DNA of 64,000 nucleotides, from NCBI GenBank assembly GCA_014647715.1, contig BMPS01000007.1:1-64000 (forward strand), in the 5' to 3' direction. Below are positions 39,601-46,854 of the stretch, piece by piece (position 1 is the first letter of the stretch; the number at the start of each line of letters is the position of its first letter). Source of the stretch: Streptomyces cinereus. Lineage in GTDB: Bacteria > Pseudomonadota > Gammaproteobacteria > Pseudomonadales > Moraxellaceae. Both the position numbers and the translations under genes were made by a program. The notes below the pieces were generated by a model. That model saw only the letters and a list, made by a program, of their open reading frames with translations, searched no databases and was not told where the DNA came from.

Positions 39601-40451
39601 CCAGTCTATCTGCGCAAAACTTGGATGATTATCATACGGCCATTTTGCCCGCCAGTCAGTTCCAACGCCAAGCAGGCAAAACTGACGCTGCGCTGCCAAC
39701 AGTGACTAAACGTGCCATTAATGACCCACGCGGCGCCGTAGTTGATAGCGCTGTTACTCAAGCGCCGGCTGACTCAAACACGTCAGTTGCTGAACCTAAC
39801 TCCGAAACTGACAGCGTTACAGGTCAACAAGTAGAAGCAGCCTCAACTCAATCAGCGTCGCTTAGCCAAAACCACCTGTCATATCAAACAGGTAGCGTAG
39901 GTGCATGGATTGTGGCACGCTTGGGAGAGCAAGGTCATGCTTTGATTGAGCAAGGTAAATTGGTCGAAGCTTACTTGCAAGCGCACAATGCGCCAGTCGC
40001 TAACCAACCAGCCGAGCCAGTTTCTGCGACAACAATAGCGGATGATGCTATAGTGAATCAGGACGTTGACTCAGTGCAAACGGCTGATGAACCAGCAGTA
40101 GCCTTCAATACTGACAGCGAAGGTGTTGAAGCAACGGACGTAGAAGATAGCGCAGAAGCAGCGGCGCAAAAACGTAAAACCACACCGGTAAGTTATAAGA
40201 ACATGATTGAAAGTGTGGCAGAACAAATGAAACCGGCAACCGTTGGTATGCTGACCTTGGCAACCCCAAAAGCACCAAAAACCCGTACGCGGAAAGCTAA
40301 GGCGAGCGAAAAACCAGCAGCCAAACCCAAAACGCGTACCAGTAAAAAGGTGGAAAATGCCGTGGTTGTCACTAAAAAATCGACGACCACCGCCCAAACT
40401 GACGTAGCGCCCTCTCACGATGAGGCGGTAACGCCGCAGCACAATCAGTAA
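36636..40451 (+). CDS. rne: Ribonuclease E, long form
   Basis: RNase E is the essential endoribonuclease that starts mRNA decay, matures rRNA and tRNA and scaffolds the degradosome at the inner membrane. The product has 1271 residues, against 1061 in E. coli. The catalytic half (about 1-510) begins MKRILINATHAEEIRVAL and holds the S1 domain (about 38-120), the DNase I-like core with IVIDQTEALVSIDINSS and LIVIDFIDM, and the zinc-link CPRC at Cys401/Cys404. The C-terminal half (about 530-1271) is low-complexity, rich in Ala, Thr, Gln and Pro, with several Arg/Lys-rich islands. The ATG at 36636 has an AGGAGA site; open frame further upstream is ignored. Confidence 0.96.
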   Translation: MKRILINATHAEEIRVALCNGNHLYDFDLENRTREQKKANIYKGHVTRVEPSLEAVFVEYGSQRQGFLPIREIAPEYLAGDPRSTNNIKQLIKEGDELIVQVEKEERGNKGAALSTLISLAGRYLVLMPNNARGGGISRQISGKLRDEMKQALSDLRLPKGMSVIIRTAGIGKTTDELQQDLDHLLNIWKGIQQQSQKFPSPRLLHQEAGVVTRAVRDYLRDDITEIWVDNEYAYNEAANFIEAVMPQQANKLRKYTDYEPMFARFGIEKQIETAYQREVRLPSGGSIVIDQTEALVSIDINSSKATKGADVSETAFNTNLEAADEIARQLRLRDMGGLIVIDFIDMATDDHQKQVENRLKEATKNDRARIQFAEISRFGLLEMSRQRLRPSLEEATGYLCPRCHGTGMIRDLRSLALSIMRQIEQRALQERHGEIQAEVPTDIAAFLLNEKRETLVCLEQESGTRITILPHAHLESPEFNITYNSDGFAPSSYERVAESQQQEYKDRGYDTSNWHTDDNEVSRVAPTGNHNAWSSASNAANTTPSPATPSNKPQQTANNTTAPKATAPQPAQPAATVPATFAVAWLSNLFAPTQQAQVTPHFSGQDAASAIESLVNTGAQSLGVQGQINHAALTASIPSVSANTSETSANPYQEAPQQPLATAESSDKDAERRKRGNRKPKAKKPNRYQSEAAEAEVSSQDNDSNKDKSNDASKTAKTSELPKREPNSRRDSRGVKERRATLANDDSNAFVVNDVTATDTAAAPVDGRKNNQSRADKPKGTKQRDPNSVQVQVFKTEQQQPIAAVETTHLSLDASKGEIAKPEVQPIASATMPEPTTPEQAIETPVNPSNVTVSNDEVAELAKASTSSAPSAEQAPQAPAQLAVTPSQGRAKNDPREVYKAYQAQFSPVASVVSTSVTKISGTVSQFINQYLDNAAEKMATDSVVSCFIQAIDAFNHQAATTPTPAKDNVVVAEQQRFGQYFRNYGYASLSAQNLDDYHTAILPASQFQRQAGKTDAALPTVTKRAINDPRGAVVDSAVTQAPADSNTSVAEPNSETDSVTGQQVEAASTQSASLSQNHLSYQTGSVGAWIVARLGEQGHALIEQGKLVEAYLQAHNAPVANQPAEPVSATTIADDAIVNQDVDSVQTADEPAVAFNTDSEGVEATDVEDSAEAAAQKRKTTPVSYKNMIESVAEQMKPATVGMLTLATPKAPKTRTRKAKASEKPAAKPKTRTSKKVENAVVVTKKSTTTAQTDVAPSHDEAVTPQHNQ

Positions 40452-40490
40452 ATCAATCGTGTTTGCGTGCCTGTATAGCAATAAAGCAAT

Positions 40491-40522
40491 AAAAAAAGCA
40501 GTTCGACATGAACTGCTTTTTT
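40491..40522. terminator. Bidirectional terminator after rne
   Basis: Arms A-run-GCAGTTC and GAACTGC-T-run with a 5-base loop form a very strong stem between rne (plus) and the convergent DUF808 gene (minus). The A and T tracts make it active in both directions. Confidence 0.9.
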
Positions 40523-40523
40523 A

Positions 40524-40548
40524 TTTTAGCTAAAAATTTTAGCTAAAA
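40524..40548. repeat. Two tandem copies of the palindrome TTTTAGCTAAAA
   Basis: The 12-bp palindrome TTTTAGCTAAAA occurs at 40524-40535 and again at 40537-40548, one base apart. It sits between the rne terminator and the DUF808 stop. Two adjacent self-complementary sites are what a dimeric DNA-binding protein would need, but the place (between two gene ends) is odd for an operator. Confidence 0.6.
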
Positions 40549-40565
40549 TAAACGGGTGGGCTTGA

Positions 40566-41483
40566 TTAATGGGCAGGCTTATTGCGAATTTTTGAGATGA
40601 CTGTCATGATCGCAACCACTAACAAGCCTGCTACCAAACCAACCAGTGCATTTAACAGGTTAGTGGTTAAGCCTGAAAACGCCCCTGACAAGTCACCTAA
40701 ATGTTCAATCCCATGATGTAATGCGCCAACGCCATGTGCCAAAATACCACCACCCACCAAGAACATCGCCAAAGTACCGGCGATTGATAGCACTTTCATC
40801 AAAATAGGCGCAAAGGCTAATAAGGCCTTACCTATACTTTGTGCCGCTGATGACGACTTTTGCTGCAAGTGCAGCCCTAAATCATCTATCTTGACAATCA
40901 TAGCTACAAAGCCATACACACCCACTGTCATGATGAGTGAAATTACTACCAGTGTTATCGCTTTATCTAGTAAAGGCACCGTTGCCGCAATGGTGCCGAG
41001 GGAAATCACAATGATTTCAGCCGATAAAATAAAGTCCGTTCGCACTGCCCCTTTAATTTTTTCTTTTTCATGTGCCACCAAATCCACACTTTCATCGGCA
41101 TTGGCTGCTACCCGCTCGGCTTGCTCAGGGTCATTACTCCCAGAATGTGGCCAAAATTTGTGCACCACTTTCTCTGCCCCTTCATAACACAGATATAAAC
41201 CACCAATCATCAACAATCCTATCACCAAGGCTTGCGAAATCGCACTAATGATTAAAGCCAGCGGCACCAAAATCGCTTTATTGACTAAAGAACCTTTGGC
41301 GACACTCCACACCACAGGCAACTCGCGATCGGCTTTTACCCCTGATACTTGATTGGCGTTGAGTGCCAAATCATCGCCCAACACGCCCGCCGTTTTTTTG
41401 GCAGCGACTTTTGTCATCACCGATACATCATCTAGGATGACACTAATATCGTCGAGTAAGGTTAACAAACTAGCAATTGCCAT
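40566..41483 (-). CDS. DUF808 (YedI-like) inner-membrane protein
   Basis: The 305-residue membrane protein begins MAIASLLTLLDDISVILDDV and has VAAKKTAGVLGDDLALNANQVSG near 27-49, the DUF808/YedI signature. Six or more Ala/Val-rich membrane segments follow. A charged cytoplasmic loop near 120-150 (HSGSNDPEQAERVAAN) is also typical. Function is unknown. A GGAA site precedes the ATG. It is monocistronic. Confidence 0.88.
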   Translation of the reverse strand: MAIASLLTLLDDISVILDDVSVMTKVAAKKTAGVLGDDLALNANQVSGVKADRELPVVWSVAKGSLVNKAILVPLALIISAISQALVIGLLMIGGLYLCYEGAEKVVHKFWPHSGSNDPEQAERVAANADESVDLVAHEKEKIKGAVRTDFILSAEIIVISLGTIAATVPLLDKAITLVVISLIMTVGVYGFVAMIVKIDDLGLHLQQKSSSAAQSIGKALLAFAPILMKVLSIAGTLAMFLVGGGILAHGVGALHHGIEHLGDLSGAFSGLTTNLLNALVGLVAGLLVVAIMTVISKIRNKPAH

Positions 41484-41726
41484 GATAAATTCCTAAAAAA
41501 TAGTAAAGGATGAAAAAATAATAATAGTTATTAAACTAGCTGAAGATTTGTTAGTTTACAAATTTGTCATTCAAACACAATGTCTAAATTGTATCGCAAC
41601 TTATCAATAGTTATTTGCCTAAACGTTGAATTTTTTTAAAAAACCTAGCTAAGCAAACTTTGTTAAATAAACTTTCAATCCATTAATAGAACTTGGCTTT
41701 GAGCTGATTGCTTTTAGCGCACTAGA

Positions 41727-41780
41727 AGATTGAAACAAGCGGAAAGATTGAGACAAGCAAAAAGATTGAAACGCGCGAGA
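41727..41780. repeat. 18-bp imperfect tandem repeat, three copies
   Basis: Units AGATTGAAACAAGCGGAA, AGATTGAGACAAGCAAAA and AGATTGAAACGCGCGAGA run head to tail without spacers. They lie about 110 bases upstream of the dsbC-like gene and about 45 bases before its candidate -35 box. With no spacers they are not a CRISPR. Confidence 0.85.
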
Positions 41781-41825
41781 ATGTGAGTCACGACCTAGTA
41801 GACCTGGTAGATTATTAACAATAAG

Positions 41826-41855
41826 TTGACAGGGGTAGCGCTCATCCTCCATAAC
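41826..41855 (+). promoter_or_regulatory. Candidate promoter of the dsbC-like gene
   Basis: A consensus TTGACA (41826-41831), an 18-base spacer and CATAAC (41850-41855) give a fair sigma70-type promoter 35-47 bases before the possible starts of the dsbC-like gene. The -10 box is weak. Confidence 0.4.
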
Positions 41856-41889
41856 AATATGGTAAAATAAAAACCTATATTAACCTTCT

Positions 41890-42744
41890 ATGGGTTTTCT
41901 CATGCTCATTCGTTTTGCAACTTATCCTGCTAAAACCTCATTAACTGCCCGTTTAATTACCAGTGTCATCGCCGTGGCTGGCATGGTTGGTTTGGCAGGC
42001 TGTGATAATGCCCAATCGCGCACACCCGCCAAGTCTGAAACTCAGAAACACGAAGCAACTAGCAGCTCAGCCCCTTTGGCAAAAAATGAATCACAGCTAC
42101 AGCAACTGCTAGCGGCAAATTTAGCCAAATCAGGTATCACCGCCAAAATCACCTCGGTGACAGCGACCAGTATGCCAAATATCTATTGGGTCAAAGCCGA
42201 AGGTTTACCGGCGTTTTTTACCGATGCGACAGGTCAATATGTAGTACAAGGCGATATCATCAAAGTCGGTGGTGCCAAACCTGAGCATATCTCAGCGAAC
42301 TTGCAAGCGCAAGATGCAAAAGCCAGCCTTGCCACTATTGATAAAAAAGACATGATTATCTTCCCCGCCAAGGGGCAGACGAAAGCAGCAATCTATGTGT
42401 TTACTGATGCAGATTGTGGTTATTGTCGAAAATTTCACAGTGAAATTGATGAGGTAAATGCACTGGGTATCGAAGTGCGTTATCTACCTTGGCCACGTAG
42501 TGAACAGACCATGCCAATCATGGAAAAAATCTGGTGTAGCAGTGACCGCAAAAAAGCCTTAACCGATGCCAAATTGGGCCTGCCTATCAATGCACCGACT
42601 TGCAGTAACCCCGTACGTAAAATTTATGAATTAGGCGCAAATTTGGGTATCAATGGCACCCCAGCCGTGTTTGACACAGAAGGTCATCAACTTGGCGGTT
42701 ATCTGCCACCTGCTGAATTGGCACAGGCGCTCAACCTCAAATAA
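41890..42744 (+). CDS. dsbC: DsbC-like thiol:disulfide isomerase, predicted lipoprotein
   Basis: DsbC reshuffles wrong disulfides in periplasmic proteins and is kept reduced by DsbD. The 284-residue product has a signal sequence ending in the lipobox LAGC (Cys38), so it is probably lipid-anchored, unlike soluble E. coli DsbC. An N-terminal dimerisation domain (about 65-135) precedes the thioredoxin fold with Cys175-Gly-Tyr-Cys178, a second structural cysteine pair (in IWCSSD and APTCSN) and the cis-Pro in GINGTPAVF. A second ATG at 41902 is possible. Its place before hom is shared with Pseudomonas and Acinetobacter. It could serve the disulfide of the secreted lipase. Confidence 0.9.
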   Translation: MGFLMLIRFATYPAKTSLTARLITSVIAVAGMVGLAGCDNAQSRTPAKSETQKHEATSSSAPLAKNESQLQQLLAANLAKSGITAKITSVTATSMPNIYWVKAEGLPAFFTDATGQYVVQGDIIKVGGAKPEHISANLQAQDAKASLATIDKKDMIIFPAKGQTKAAIYVFTDADCGYCRKFHSEIDEVNALGIEVRYLPWPRSEQTMPIMEKIWCSSDRKKALTDAKLGLPINAPTCSNPVRKIYELGANLGINGTPAVFDTEGHQLGGYLPPAELAQALNLK

Positions 42745-42764
42745 GTCAACCCCGGATGGGATAC

Positions 42765-42797
42765 AAACCAGCTAGTTGTCATTAGCTGGTTTTTTTA
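42765..42797 (+). terminator. Rho-independent terminator after dsbC
   Basis: AAACCAGCTA (42765-42774) pairs with TAGCTGGTTT (42783-42792) and is followed by a T-run. It separates dsbC from hom, so hom has its own promoter. Confidence 0.88.
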
Positions 42798-42917
42798 TTT
42801 TAATTTTTTTGGGCAATTAGATTTTATACCTTACCAATCACAAGTTAGCATGGTATATTTAGCTAGCCAATTTTTAAACTTTTATTTTTATATTTTTGAC
42901 ATTTGAGAATTTTTTTT

Positions 42918-44255
42918 ATGAATAATCGACCTATTCAATTAGCGATTTTAGGGCTTGGTACTGTGGGTACTGGGGTGGTTGAACTACTACAAAACAACCT
43001 TGATGAAATGACGCGTCGCACAGGACGTGAGATTAAAATTACCCACGTAGGCACGCGTCGCAACCGTACCGATATCCCAACAGACATCAAACAATCTGCC
43101 GATTTGCTTGATATCGTTCAGCAAGATGATGTGGATATTGTGGTGGAATTGATGGGCGGTACCACCACGGCTAAAGAGGTGATTTTAGCGGCAATCGAGC
43201 ATGGCAAACATATTGTGACTGCCAACAAAGCCTTACTAGCAGAACATGGCAATGAGATTTTTGCCAAAGCGGAGGCCAAGGGCGTCAAAGTGGCGTATGA
43301 AGCCGCGGTTGCAGGCGGTATTCCGATTATCAAAATCTTACGTGAAGGCTTAGCTGCCAACAAAATCGATTGGCTTGCAGGTATCATCAATGGTACAGGC
43401 AACTTTATCATGACTGAAATGCGCGATAAAAAGCGGGACTTTGCAGATGTCCTCGCTGAAGCCCAAGCGCTGGGGTATGCCGAAGCCGATCCGACATTTG
43501 ATGTCGAAGGGATTGATGCTGCGCATAAATTGACGCTGCTTGCGTCAATCGCATTTGGTATTCCATTGCAATTTGACAAAGTTTACTGTGAAGGCATTAC
43601 CAAAATCACCAAGCAAGATGTGCGTTATGCCAACGAGCTTGGCTACCGTATCAAGCATTTAGGGTTTGCTAAACGTCGTATTTTAGACAGTGGCGAAGAA
43701 GGTATTGAATTACGTGTACACCCGACTTTGATTCCAAAACAGGTATTACTTGCCAATGTGAATGGGGTAAAAAATGCCATCATGGTTGACGCAGAGCCTG
43801 TTGGACAAACCTTGTATTACGGTTCGGGTGCCGGGGCAGGCGCAACCGCATCCGCTGTAATGGCAGATGTGGTGGACATGGTACGCGCCCTTGCAGAGAC
43901 CAATGATTCAACTGCCAATTTGGTGCCGCATCTGGCATTCCAGCCTGAGACATTAAATAACACACGCATTTTATCGAGCGATGAAATGATCACAGGCTAC
44001 TATCTGCGCCTACAAGTCAAAGATGATTTGGGTGTACTAGCAGAAGTCACCCGCATTTTAAGTGAGTCTAAAATCAGTATTGATGCAATCTTGCAACAGC
44101 CAGCGCATGATGATACTAGCACTGATTTGCCAGTCATTATTATGGTTGACCCCGTCGTTGAGCGCAATATGAATGAAGCGATTGCCAAAATTGAAGCGTT
44201 AGATACCGTGACAGATAAGGTGGTGCGCATTCGGTTGGATGAGTTGATGCAGTAA
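42918..44255 (+). CDS. hom: Homoserine dehydrogenase
   Basis: Hom reduces aspartate semialdehyde to homoserine with NAD(P)H, feeding threonine and methionine synthesis. The 445-residue enzyme is monofunctional. It has the Rossmann motif LGLGTVGTGVV (11-21), KHIVTANKALLAEHG, AGGIPIIKILREG and the catalytic region EADPTFDVEGIDAAHKL, then a C-terminal ACT domain (about 355-445) for feedback by threonine. The ATG at 42918 is used; the TTG upstream is unlikely. In related genera thrC follows; here a thiolase gene follows. Confidence 0.96.
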   Translation: MNNRPIQLAILGLGTVGTGVVELLQNNLDEMTRRTGREIKITHVGTRRNRTDIPTDIKQSADLLDIVQQDDVDIVVELMGGTTTAKEVILAAIEHGKHIVTANKALLAEHGNEIFAKAEAKGVKVAYEAAVAGGIPIIKILREGLAANKIDWLAGIINGTGNFIMTEMRDKKRDFADVLAEAQALGYAEADPTFDVEGIDAAHKLTLLASIAFGIPLQFDKVYCEGITKITKQDVRYANELGYRIKHLGFAKRRILDSGEEGIELRVHPTLIPKQVLLANVNGVKNAIMVDAEPVGQTLYYGSGAGAGATASAVMADVVDMVRALAETNDSTANLVPHLAFQPETLNNTRILSSDEMITGYYLRLQVKDDLGVLAEVTRILSESKISIDAILQQPAHDDTSTDLPVIIMVDPVVERNMNEAIAKIEALDTVTDKVVRIRLDELMQ

Positions 44256-44469
44256 GATTTGGGTAGACTCGACTGGTATATTTTACAGTGTTTTCAGTAG
44301 TTTAATTTACATTTTAACTATGATAATATGAAATGTATCGCATTAGCAAAACTTAAAACATCTATTGTGATTGGCCTGGTTGGCGTTTACAGCCTTGTTT
44401 ATAAACCCTAGTGATTTATGTTGTAGTTTGCTTGTCACCACAAAAACCCTAACGCAAAGGAGATTTAAT

Positions 44470-45648
44470 ATGGAAAATTCAGTCGTAATCGTAGATGGCG
44501 TTCGCACCCCAATGGGTGGATTCCAAGGTGATTTGAACGAAGTATCAATGCCAGAGCTTGGTGCAACCGTCATTAAAGAAGCCGTCAACCGTGCTGGCGT
44601 AAAACCAGAAGAAATTGACGAAGTTATCATGGGTTGTATTTTAACCGCGGGTGCAGGTCAAAGCCCAGCGCGTCAAGCGATGCGTAAAGCAGGTATCCCA
44701 GATGCCACAGGCGCAATCAATGTCAATAAACTTTGTGGTTCTGGTATGAAAGCCATTATGCTCGGTGCCAACTCAATTCGTAGCGGCGAATTTGATATCG
44801 TGGTAGCAGGTGGTATGGAATCAATGACCAACGCCCCTTATGTACTACCAAAGGCACGTGGTGGTTATCGCATGGGAGATGGCGAGATCAAAGACACCAT
44901 GTTCTTAGATGGTCTTAAAGATGCTGATACCGGCAAGTTAATGGGTGCATTTGCGCAAGAAATGGCAGATAAACGGGGTATCACACGTGAGGCGATGGAT
45001 GCATTTGCTATTGAATCGCTAAAACGCGCCAACACCGCCATCAATGAAGGTCACTTCAAAAACGAAATCGTTCCGGTTACTGTCAAAACTCGTAAAGGCG
45101 ATGTAGTCATTGACACGGACGAACAACCCGGCAAAGCCAATGTAGACAAAATCCCAACCTTAAAACCCGCGTTCTCAAAAGACGGTACAGTCACTGCTGC
45201 TAACTCAAGCTCAATCTCTGATGGGGCAGCCGCCGTTGTATTGATGTCAGAAGACAAAGCCAAAGAAAAAGGCTTAAAACCAGTCGCACGTATCGTTGCC
45301 CAAGCCACCCATTCACAACACCCAAGCGAATTTACCATCGCACCCATCGAGTGTGTGAAAAAAGTTTTAGCAAAAGCTGGCTGGAGCAAAGAAGACGTTG
45401 ATCTTTGGGAAATCAATGAAGCATTCGCCATGGTAACCATGCTTGCTATGCAAGAAAATGACCTTGATCATGCTAAGGTTAATATCGAAGGCGGTGCTTG
45501 TGCATTGGGTCATCCCGTGGGGGCATCGGGTGCGCGTATCGTAGTCACACTTATCAACTCACTCAAACGCACAGGCGGTAAAAAAGGCATTGCTAGCCTA
45601 TGTATCGGTGGCGGTGAAGCGGTTGCCTTAGCCATTGAGTTAATCTAA
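44470..45648 (+). CDS. Acetyl-CoA C-acetyltransferase (thiolase)
   Basis: This thiolase condenses or cleaves acetoacetyl-CoA and acetyl-CoA. The 392-residue protein has the acyl-accepting Cys89 in NKLCGSGMKA, the active-site GHPVGASGARI near 348-358 and the second cysteine in ASLCIGGGEAVA near the C-terminus. Similarity is to the biosynthetic AtoB/PhaA branch rather than FadA, which is present separately at 51118. An AAAGGAG site lies before the ATG at 44470. It is monocistronic and ended by a terminator. No phaB or phaC is nearby, so a role in PHB synthesis is not shown. Confidence 0.92.
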   Translation: MENSVVIVDGVRTPMGGFQGDLNEVSMPELGATVIKEAVNRAGVKPEEIDEVIMGCILTAGAGQSPARQAMRKAGIPDATGAINVNKLCGSGMKAIMLGANSIRSGEFDIVVAGGMESMTNAPYVLPKARGGYRMGDGEIKDTMFLDGLKDADTGKLMGAFAQEMADKRGITREAMDAFAIESLKRANTAINEGHFKNEIVPVTVKTRKGDVVIDTDEQPGKANVDKIPTLKPAFSKDGTVTAANSSSISDGAAAVVLMSEDKAKEKGLKPVARIVAQATHSQHPSEFTIAPIECVKKVLAKAGWSKEDVDLWEINEAFAMVTMLAMQENDLDHAKVNIEGGACALGHPVGASGARIVVTLINSLKRTGGKKGIASLCIGGGEAVALAIELI

Positions 45649-45659
45649 TTGTCTTATGC

Positions 45660-45695
45660 AAAAAAAATCCCTAATCTGTATTAGGGATTTTTTTT
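45660..45695. terminator. Bidirectional terminator, thiolase / CSD-DUF1294
   Basis: Arms A-run-TCCCTAA and TTAGGGA-T-run with a 6-base loop form a strong stem between two convergent genes. Both strands have the T-run. Confidence 0.9.
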
Positions 45696-45716
45696 GCGCA
45701 TCAATCAATCAAGCAA

Positions 45717-46358
45717 TCATCTGATTTTTAGGTTGATATAACTGATGATTGCCAAAGCTAAGAGATTCCCTAGGACTGTCAAGTAAAAAGCCCTACGAAA
45801 TTCTGGTTTGGTTGATTTATGGCGCAATAACCAATGGGCAAACGCCGCCCCTACCCAGCCCCCAGCAAAAGCCAATTTATGAAGTGACGCTTCTTGCACA
45901 CGCCAATCACCATTTTTGGCAGCTTTTTTGTCATGCGCGTACAGCAGATAGGTCGCCAAACTTATCGCAAAATACCAACCAATAATCCATAAGGGTAAGT
46001 GCTTAACCAGTACAACAGCGGTCAGTAACACAAAAAACAGCACCCCAATAGCCACCCACGTGAGTAATGTTTGATTTTTAAGGTCATTTTGAGCTTGACG
46101 AACTTGGCGGGCATTTTGTTGGGCAATTTTTTGTCTAACAAACGTCTGTTGCTGCACGTTGACAGCGCAGGGTTTGCCATCTCTGCCTTGCCCTATTTCA
46201 AAAACTACCGATTCATTAAGCACAGGACGTTGGTTTGCTCGGTATTCACTGATATGAAAAAAGATGGCTGGGTCTTGCCAATTGTTATCGGTTTGCTCAA
46301 TAAATCCAAAGCCTTTGTCATCTTGCCAGCGGATTATTTTTCCCTGATATTTTGTCAT
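45717..46358 (-). CDS. Cold-shock domain fused to DUF1294 membrane domain
   Basis: The 213-residue protein has an N-terminal cold-shock domain (about 1-68) with the RNA-binding RNP1-like KGFGFI (15-20) and IFFHISEY. A Gln/Arg-rich helical linker (about 68-92) leads to a C-terminal DUF1294 membrane domain (about 95-210) with the signatures YAHDKKAAKNGDWRVQE and LHKLAFAGGWVGAAFAHWLLRHKS. The membrane part would hold the nucleic-acid-binding part at the inner face of the membrane. The function is not known. A GGTGA site precedes the ATG. Confidence 0.88.
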   Translation of the reverse strand: MTKYQGKIIRWQDDKGFGFIEQTDNNWQDPAIFFHISEYRANQRPVLNESVVFEIGQGRDGKPCAVNVQQQTFVRQKIAQQNARQVRQAQNDLKNQTLLTWVAIGVLFFVLLTAVVLVKHLPLWIIGWYFAISLATYLLYAHDKKAAKNGDWRVQEASLHKLAFAGGWVGAAFAHWLLRHKSTKPEFRRAFYLTVLGNLLALAIISYINLKIR

Positions 46359-46854
46359 TGAAAATCACCTAATATATATGTTGATAACTCATTATTTTTT
46401 ATTACTTATCTTTTATAACGCCTTATTGGGTGGGCAATGGTGTTTCGCGCTAAGTGCTCTACCCGACTTTTTTATATGTTTTTAATTTATTGCTAAAAGC
46501 CAATTTTTTTTACGCTTGGTTGCAAAAGTTACTTAAGACAACTGCCAATTACACCCTCTAAACAAAAATTTATCAAATCCTACTACTTAATGGGAGCTTT
46601 TTTCAGTAATCTTGTTTGCAAGTCGAACGATTAAGCGTATGGCATTTTTCATCGTTTTTCTCATCGGCGATTTCAACAATCAAGCATCTGTTTCAACAGC
46701 CAAGTAGCTGTGAAACATCTAATTTGTTGAATCTTAAAAATTTTATTATAACAATTTTCATTTAACTATAAAAAACTATCTTATATTTATTTAGTTTTTA
46801 ACTTAACTACCTTAATAAAAAATAAATAATAAGATATCTAAAGGAGATTTTTCC
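46359..46854. other. AT-rich intergenic region with one hairpin
   Basis: This gap of about 500 bases between two divergent genes has no recognisable gene. A stem TGTTTC-A-ACAGC (46689-46700) / GCTGT-GAAACA (46707-46717), 11 bp with one bulge, is the only clear structure; no T-run follows, so it is not a terminator. It may lie in the leader of the PRC/DUF2382 gene. Confidence 0.5.

Larger units (their letters stand above)
41484..41889. other. Intergenic region between DUF808 and dsbC-like genes
   Basis: This 406-base AT-rich gap contains an 18-bp tandem repeat (41727-41780) and a possible promoter for the dsbC-like gene. The short frames that cross it show no family pattern and are made largely of the repeat. 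No gene is called. Confidence 0.6.

Noticed and set aside
41727-41780. Repeat array as possible CRISPR
   Set aside because: Units are adjacent with no spacers, too short, too few, and there are no cas genes.
41649-41852. A 67-codon minus-strand frame upstream of dsbC
   Set aside because: Its sequence is largely the translation of the 18-bp tandem repeat and shows no protein family features.
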